A stretch of 64,000 bases of DNA from Hymenopellis radicata. Taxonomy: Eukaryota > Basidiomycota > Agaricomycetes > Agaricales > Physalacriaceae. The notes under the pieces were generated by a model. It was not told the DNA's origin and ran no database searches. It worked only from the letters and a program-made list of their open reading frames with translations. Shown in pieces: positions 58,948-64,000 of this stretch (its first letter is position 1; every line of letters begins with the position of its first letter). Both the position numbers and the translations under genes were made by a program. Location: contig JADNRX010000217.1 of assembly GCA_015501595.1 (NCBI GenBank), positions 28,598 through 92,597 on the forward strand, read 5' to 3'.

Positions 58948-61119
58948 ATGACTACGAAGAACCCAGCCGGCAGGAAGGCGGGCGCACAGCCTCAAAACTC
59001 CCCAGCGCCTACGTCGAACCACCCAAACACTAGAAGCAACAGGTCTGCTTCAATGCCACCCGCCGGAGCCACTCCTCCAGCCAATCCGATTTCGACTGCC
59101 GCGAGCCGTCTGAGGTCGAACAGAAAGGACAGGGTGCTGGAGTCGATAGACAGCAATGCCAGCAAGATCGAGAAGATGCTCAAGGACGAGCCGAAGAACG
59201 GCCAAGGAGCTAAATCCCAGGCGGAAGGTGTGGCGTATCACTCATACACAGAATACAAGCTAACGCTAGGAACAGAGAGTCAATCAGAGAGCGATGTAGA
59301 CGAGCTGCTGAAGCGCCCTGAGCCAGGACAAGAGGATCCCATCATCACCGATTTTGGTAGGTGTGAAATCATCAAAGGCGGACTCGACTGACAGAATTCC
59401 AGACAAGGCAGTCGCAGAAGCTTTCCCCAAAGGCGCCCCAGAAGGAGAGGGTGCTGATAGGCTTTCGAACATCGGGGAAGAAGACGAATGGGAGCCAGAT
59501 GCTGAAGGGTACGAGCAGGGAGAAGCGCCCGAGATCGGAAAAGGGAAGGAACGTGCACGCGTCCCCACTCCGGCCTGGGACGCACGCGATGAAGAGCAGG
59601 AGGCGTCTGAAGGTAGCGAGACCGCCTTGACGCGCCAGCCAGAGAGCCCGGTACGAACCCCCTTCTCGACGTACAAGGAGAGACTCGCGCGCAAGAAGGA
59701 GGCGGAGGCAAAGACTTCGAATGCCACGAAACCGCCTGTCAAGAAAACAGCCTCTGCCGCGCCCGCTCCAGACGGAAAGAAGAAGGACGCCGCGGCAGCG
59801 GACATCAACCCGTTTGCGCCAAACCCTTACACAGCCGACAAAGAAATCGAAGATGTCTTCAGCAGCACCGCGACAGACCCCACGCAGACCATCCCGAACC
59901 GGGTAACCACCCACCCAGACTACGCGAAGGTCCTCGACCAGTCGGGTGGGAGAATCGTTGAGTGGAACCCCCCCGCCAACATCTTCAGAAAGAACCTTTC
60001 CCCGTCGACAGTCTCCTTCTTCGGGAAGCTGGCGATGAATGACCCCTGCGCGCTGGTCTTCATTGCCCTTGGTACGAAATACAGGCCAGAGGCGATCGGC
60101 CTCGGTATTAAGGAGCTTCGCCGCCTCCTCAGCGACTTCGGAATTGACACGACAGACGTCGAAATCCACCCTTTCCGGTCGTCGCTGGAGCCAGAGATAG
60201 ACTATGACGAAGGAGACGCCAAGGCTATTGAAGGCGTAGCGGAAGGCGAAGAGGACGAAGGAATGGAGACGGAAGAGACCGTCATTTTTCAGACTGTAGA
60301 CTGGCCGAGGGTCAAGGACGAGCAGCTCCCCGCCCCCGGCTTCATGGTCACCGGCCTCGAGCAAGACGACTACGATTTTATGCTGGATATGTCCATCTTC
60401 ATCCACCGGACCAGCCTCTCGTTTGGAGTTCTGGACGTCAGGAACTTCATCCCCACTCACCATCTCACGATCAAGAATCTTACACTCGACGACTCGAAAC
60501 CGGACGTGGCGATTGGAAAAGAGATTATCCAGAACTCGCTGAGGAACAATCAGAAGTTCCGAAGCTTCGTGGCGAGCCACCGCGACCGCCTGCCTGTTGA
60601 ATATACGGACGAGCAGGCGATCGACGCCACCATCAACTCGGTGAGATACCGGCCCTCTACATGGGAGCAAATGCGAGCCACTACGCTGGGTTCAAGGCCC
60701 TGGGCTACATTGATCCCCATTCCTAAACCCGCTTTTCTTCAATCCATTCGTGCTGATCACGAACCGAGGCCAATACAAAGGTCGAAGTGGTCGAGGAGGC
60801 ATAGGAGCACTGGACTACCCGTTCGATTGCGGGAGGTGCTCCAGTACCGACCATCCTACGGGCCACTGCTTCGTGAACGACCTCATCAAAGAGCTCAACT
60901 CGAAGAGGGCTGCCGCTCGCGGCGCGAGCAAGAATGATGAGCGGAAGGAGACGCGGGTGTCGGACGACCCCTTCTTCGGCAACGCAATGGACGTGGACTA
61001 CCCCCCGAGCCAGAGAGGCGAGCGAGAGCGGGAGCAGCAGAAAGCGGGGCCGAGCACCTGGAAGAAGCGGGCACCGGTCAACGAGAGAGAGGGAGACCAA
61101 TACAAACGGAGGAGGTAAT
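58948..61119 (+). CDS. Retroelement gag-like ORF B with CCHC knuckle
   Basis: The ATG at 58948 starts MTTKNPAGRKAGAQPQNSP, a Pro/Ser-rich region. A highly charged region follows (59354-59800), then a conserved-looking core (VEWNPPANIFRKNLSPSTVS; CALVFIALGTKYRPEAIGL). The end reads FFNPFVLITNRGQYKGRSG and CGRCSSTDHPTGHC, a CX2CX4HX4C knuckle near 60828, then a basic tail (QYKRRR). Two frame switches are needed, near 59380 and near 60725. Similar knuckle proteins sit upstream of endonuclease-reverse transcriptase ORFs in mushroom genomes. Gag role is inferred. Confidence 0.5.
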
Positions 61120-61997
61120 TCTGTGCTACCTGAAGGGGGATTTACGCGATCCTTCCCGTGAACCTGTGACGAACAATTACGATACGCCTGACTTCGCCTT
61201 TCCATATGACTACCTACATCGATAAACATGAAATCCACAATGCCTTTGTACATTTACATGAGTCACGCCTACATGAGGTTTAAGTCACTCAAACCCGACC
61301 ATCAAAGAAGCCACTCGACACCCTCAATGTCTCGAACGAAAAAACCTAAAAACAAGACATGGGTGTTGGGAGCGGTAGTCGTACCGCCGGCGTACCGCAA
61401 CGGAGGAACGCCAGCCGCACAGCGCGAGGTGGAGAAACCGCCGATACGCTTTGACCCGCCAAGTGGCGCAGCAACGCACCGACGTCCAAGGCGTCATCAC
61501 CGAGGGAAGAAGAGAACGAACAGGAAAGAGGAAGAAGAGGAACTGAGGGCCGCGCGCAGAAGGAAGAGAGCGTCAGACTCGAGACAGGCCAGAAGGAGTA
61601 ACGCGACTGCTAAGAAAGTGGGGTTGAGCTACTGCAGCTAGGCCAGATGAATACATCAATGAAGCCAACTCCTGTATGAAACGAACAGTGTGCCAGCCTT
61701 GCAGGCGATCTAGGAGCTAGCCGCCCTAGAGAGACCAGGCTATTAAAAAATTTTATGATGATGACAACCTTACAGATGCAGAGTTCTGCATCGCCGGTGA
61801 CCTCCAATGCTGGTCCCGACCTCTCTGACCGGAGGACTACGTCTGCGCGTACAAACCTCGATACGGCCAGGGAGGGTTTTAGCAGCCCCCAGGGAATGGG
61901 GCCTCAACAAAGCGGAAGCACAGGCCTCGCTTTACGCTCTGAGGCGACTCCGCGGGTTGAGGAGGAAAACTTCAACGACGAGATCATAACCCCAGGG
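61120..61997. other. Retroelement internal region
   Basis: Contains a small basic frame (about 61328-61641, KKPKNKTWVLGAVVVPP, rich in Arg and Glu) of unknown meaning, and a short spacer before the endonuclease ORF. Confidence 0.35.
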
Positions 61998-62155
61998 ACT
62001 TGGGAGAGGACGACAACGAACCAAGACCGACAAATAAGTCCAGGCGAGCCCGCAAAGGCAAGAAAACGAAAGCACATATACGCATCTCTTCCTTGAACAT
62101 CAAGGGAAGAAGCACTACAGTCGAAGGAGAGGGAACACAAGAGAAAGTAGATCGT
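61998..62155 (+). pseudogene. Start of endonuclease (EEP-fold) ORF, truncated
   Basis: The frame reads DDNEPRPTNKSRRARKGKK, then HIRISSLNIKGRSTT. N-I-[KR]-G-R after a beta strand is the opening of the apurinic-like endonuclease domain of non-LTR elements. Nothing of the rest (catalytic Glu, Asp, His) follows, because the LTR element begins. Confidence 0.55.
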
Positions 62156-62641
62156 TGTAGAAGGAATACAGAGGCTACTGGTAGATGCGTGATTATACGC
62201 GTACGCGACTGCACTCTCGATACCCAGGACAATTACTCATATTTTTACTCTATATTTACTTACGGTTACTTTACGCGATTGGATCATTACCTTACGTTAC
62301 GTATCACTTCGACAGTTGTTTCAGCCCCGCGTCGGGGACCTCTCTTCTTCTTTCTCTCATTGCCACACTCCTCTATGTCTACGATCTACCATATATCTAG
62401 GATACCTGTCAGAATCCAACTTGTCTTCTTCCCTGTTCTTACTGCCAATATCCTTCGTGCAAGTAAGCAGGATTTAGTCCAACGACACACGTATATTCTC
62501 GTCTATCTGCCTCTGGTTCCTTCGGGGACTACTTTACTTTCCTCCTCGTTATCACCTCTACTTGTCCTTCGTCGTCGCATCGACGCCGACTCGATCTCCT
62601 CACATATTGCAGATACCAGGACCTAGGTCAGTCCTACGACA
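62156..62641 (+). repeat. Putative 5' LTR
   Basis: About 486 bp, beginning TGTAGAAGG and ending CCTACGACA (TG...CA ends, roughly inverted). It is followed after one base by TGGAGCCCACCGCGAGG, which looks like a tRNA primer-binding site. The left boundary is approximate. Confidence 0.5.
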
Positions 62642-62766
62642 GTGGAGCCCACCGCGAGGGTTTCTGTCGGTCTGAAGGACACAGCTAAGTTTACCTTCTC
62701 CCTCTTAGGACTGTTCAGCCCCTTTCTACTCTTACCCCGCTAAATTCGATTCCCAGTGCGTCGAGG

Positions 62767-63489
62767 ATGACGAATCCTGGTAATCCCAACCCGGGGAATC
62801 CAAACCCTCAGAATCCTGCACCTCCAGTCAACACGACTGTACCCGTCGTATCCACCCCTAACCAGTCGAAGATGCCCGTCGCTGGATCTCACTACGCTCC
62901 GAAATTCGAAGGCTCTTACGCCAGGGACTATCTCCAGCAGATCCTCGACCACGGGGCACAGTCGGGTCTCGGCCCTGACGACGTCGTCGACTACATCGTC
63001 CGTTACTGCGACCCTGCCTATCGCGAGCAGATCAGGTTCCGTTGGGAATTTGATATCGACAATCCCAACCGATCGTGGAGCGATGCGGCGGCAGAGTTCA
63101 TTGCTGTTTATGGATATAAAGATGAGCCTCCCAAAATGTCGATCGAAGAGCTTCACGTACACCTTCAGCAGTTCGCATCAGAACCATCATTCGGCACCAA
63201 GGAGGACGTCACTTCCTACTACAACTCGTACCGTCGTCTCGCGGATCCTCTTCGCAAGGACAAGACTATCACCGACACGCAGCATAACCACTATTTTATC
63301 CTGGGAATCCCTTCCGACCTAAAACCATGGTTTGAGTCGAAGACGCCGGCAGCCAAGCAGACCCGCGATAGTCCTCTCACCATCAAAGAGTCCATGGATA
63401 TCCTCATCGCTCGCTTTGACGAAAAGCGTAGTACATTCGAGCCTTGGCGCGTCGCCCGTTCTACTTCCACACCGGCGGTAAATTTTTAA
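62767..63489 (+). CDS. LTR retrotransposon Gag (Ty3/Gypsy-like)
   Basis: The ATG at 62767 begins NPG/NPQ repeats (NPGNPNPGNPNPQ). A capsid-like core follows (FEGSYARDYLQQILDHGA, VDYIVRYCDPAYREQIRF, YFILGIPSDLKPWF), typical of basidiomycete Ty3/Gypsy Gag. The frame stops at 63487-63489 after ARSTSTPAVNF. Coding-like sequence continues in another frame to the window edge, so the stop may be a break or a programmed shift. Confidence 0.7.
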   Translation: MTNPGNPNPGNPNPQNPAPPVNTTVPVVSTPNQSKMPVAGSHYAPKFEGSYARDYLQQILDHGAQSGLGPDDVVDYIVRYCDPAYREQIRFRWEFDIDNPNRSWSDAAAEFIAVYGYKDEPPKMSIEELHVHLQQFASEPSFGTKEDVTSYYNSYRRLADPLRKDKTITDTQHNHYFILGIPSDLKPWFESKTPAAKQTRDSPLTIKESMDILIARFDEKRSTFEPWRVARSTSTPAVNF

Positions 63490-63985
63490 TTCCAGTTCGC
63501 CGACCCGGGGCGCGGCGGACTCCCATGCTCGTACCGAGCCTCAAGCTAAGCATACCCCCTCAGTTCCTGTCAATCCATCTGTTGATCAGTTGGCAGAACT
63601 TCTTGGACAGATGTCAATCAACAACGCAAGACGCGTTCTCAACAGCGTCATGGGTCTGAATGGAGGATCTACCCCTTACTGCCGTGTCTGCGACCGGCGG
63701 GGGATCGACCTGGACCACATACCTGGCTATGGGACGTGTCCCGAGATGCTCGAGCTTGCGCGCGAGGGACTCGTCGTCAAGAACACTGCTACCAACCGAT
63801 ACACTGTGCCCGATGGACGGAATATTCCTTCTCCTCCGCGCGACTTCAGAGGCGGCGTAGCAGCGTTTCTTCGTTCGCGTCAGACCGTGCCTGCAACCGC
63901 ATCTACCGCAGCGGCTGAAGTCGTTGCGTCCGCTAGTCCTGCTTCTATTGTCCTAGAGACTCCAGGCCAGTTATTTCAATCTTGA
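63490..63985 (+). CDS. Downstream retrotransposon coding sequence (partial)
   Basis: The frame DSHARTEPQAKHTPSVPV leads into VDQLAELLGQMSINNARRVL and a Cys/His block (YCRVCDRRGIDLDHIPGYGTC). It then becomes low-complexity sequence and reaches TGA at 63983-63985. Probably the end of Gag. Protease and reverse transcriptase would lie beyond the window. Confidence 0.5.
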
Positions 63986-64000
63986 CACGCCGGCTTTCTC

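Larger units (their letters stand above)
57640..62155 (+). mobile_element. Non-LTR-like retroelement, 5' part, with two zinc-knuckle ORFs
   Basis: An element replaces the front of the GH5 gene on the left and is cut short on the right by an LTR. It carries three ORFs in one direction: a CCHC ORF (57815-58692), a longer ORF also ending in a CCHC knuckle (58948-61119), and the first codons of an endonuclease ORF (about 61998-62110). Reverse transcriptase is not in the window, so the class is inferred from gene order and the ISSLNIKGR motif. Confidence 0.55.

Noticed and set aside
59372..60670. 432-codon ORF on the - strand
   Set aside because: Antisense shadow of ORF B, which carries the zinc knuckle and agrees with neighbouring element ORFs.
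1..64000. CRISPR array, bacterial operon or biosynthetic mega-synthase
   Set aside because: No regular spaced repeats, Shine-Dalgarno-led genes or synthase domains are visible; the window is eukaryotic.

Overview
The window looks like nuclear DNA of a mushroom-forming basidiomycete (Agaricomycetes). Host genes are cut by many short GT-AG introns, mostly 47-60 nt. The gene content is typical of that group: F-box genes, two cytochrome P450s, secreted plant-wall hydrolases, a Zn2Cys6 regulator, HMG-box genes and a KDZ-type transposase fragment. There are no bacterial-style operons.

Layout. 1-4574: end of an unrecognised + strand gene, then a complete - strand TBC-domain Rab GAP (Gyp2/Mdr1 type) with a candidate 5-nt microexon and a MITE-like element in one intron. 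4.6-12.5 kb is a degenerate zone: duplicated LTR-like repeats, a decayed ENA-type P-ATPase, low-complexity DNA, and scraps of a retrotransposon, a MER3-like helicase and a KDZ transposase. 12.9-18.4 kb: an F-box gene, a possible small gene and an HMG-box gene. 18.4-22.2 kb is nearly empty. 22.3-25.5 kb: an intron-dense secreted GH51 arabinofuranosidase whose model includes two GC-AG introns. 26.1-31.8 kb: tRNA-Val(AAC), two F-box-type genes and a truncated secreted Cys-rich gene. 32-35.5 kb: a HUL5-type HECT ubiquitin ligase with an internal tandem duplication. 36.9-46.3 kb: two convergent paralogous P450s around an ETT1-like gene. 46.9-55.3 kb: a membrane-anchored F-box/LRR-like gene, a Zn2Cys6 factor, an Ala/Glu/Lys-rich coiled-coil gene and a second HMG-box gene. 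56.6-64 kb: a GH5 glucanase cut off at its 5' end, a non-LTR-like element with two zinc-knuckle ORFs and the start of an endonuclease ORF, and the left end of an LTR element running out of the window.

The genes form no obvious pathway cluster. The GH51 and GH5 products would act outside the cell on plant or fungal wall polysaccharide. The TBC, HECT, F-box and ETT1 products serve trafficking, ubiquitin and translation. A recurring oddity is single-base frame breaks in otherwise well-conserved coding sequence, often at short C or G runs. This points to indel errors in the sequence or to recent decay. Exon models were read by eye, and boundaries given here are predictions.
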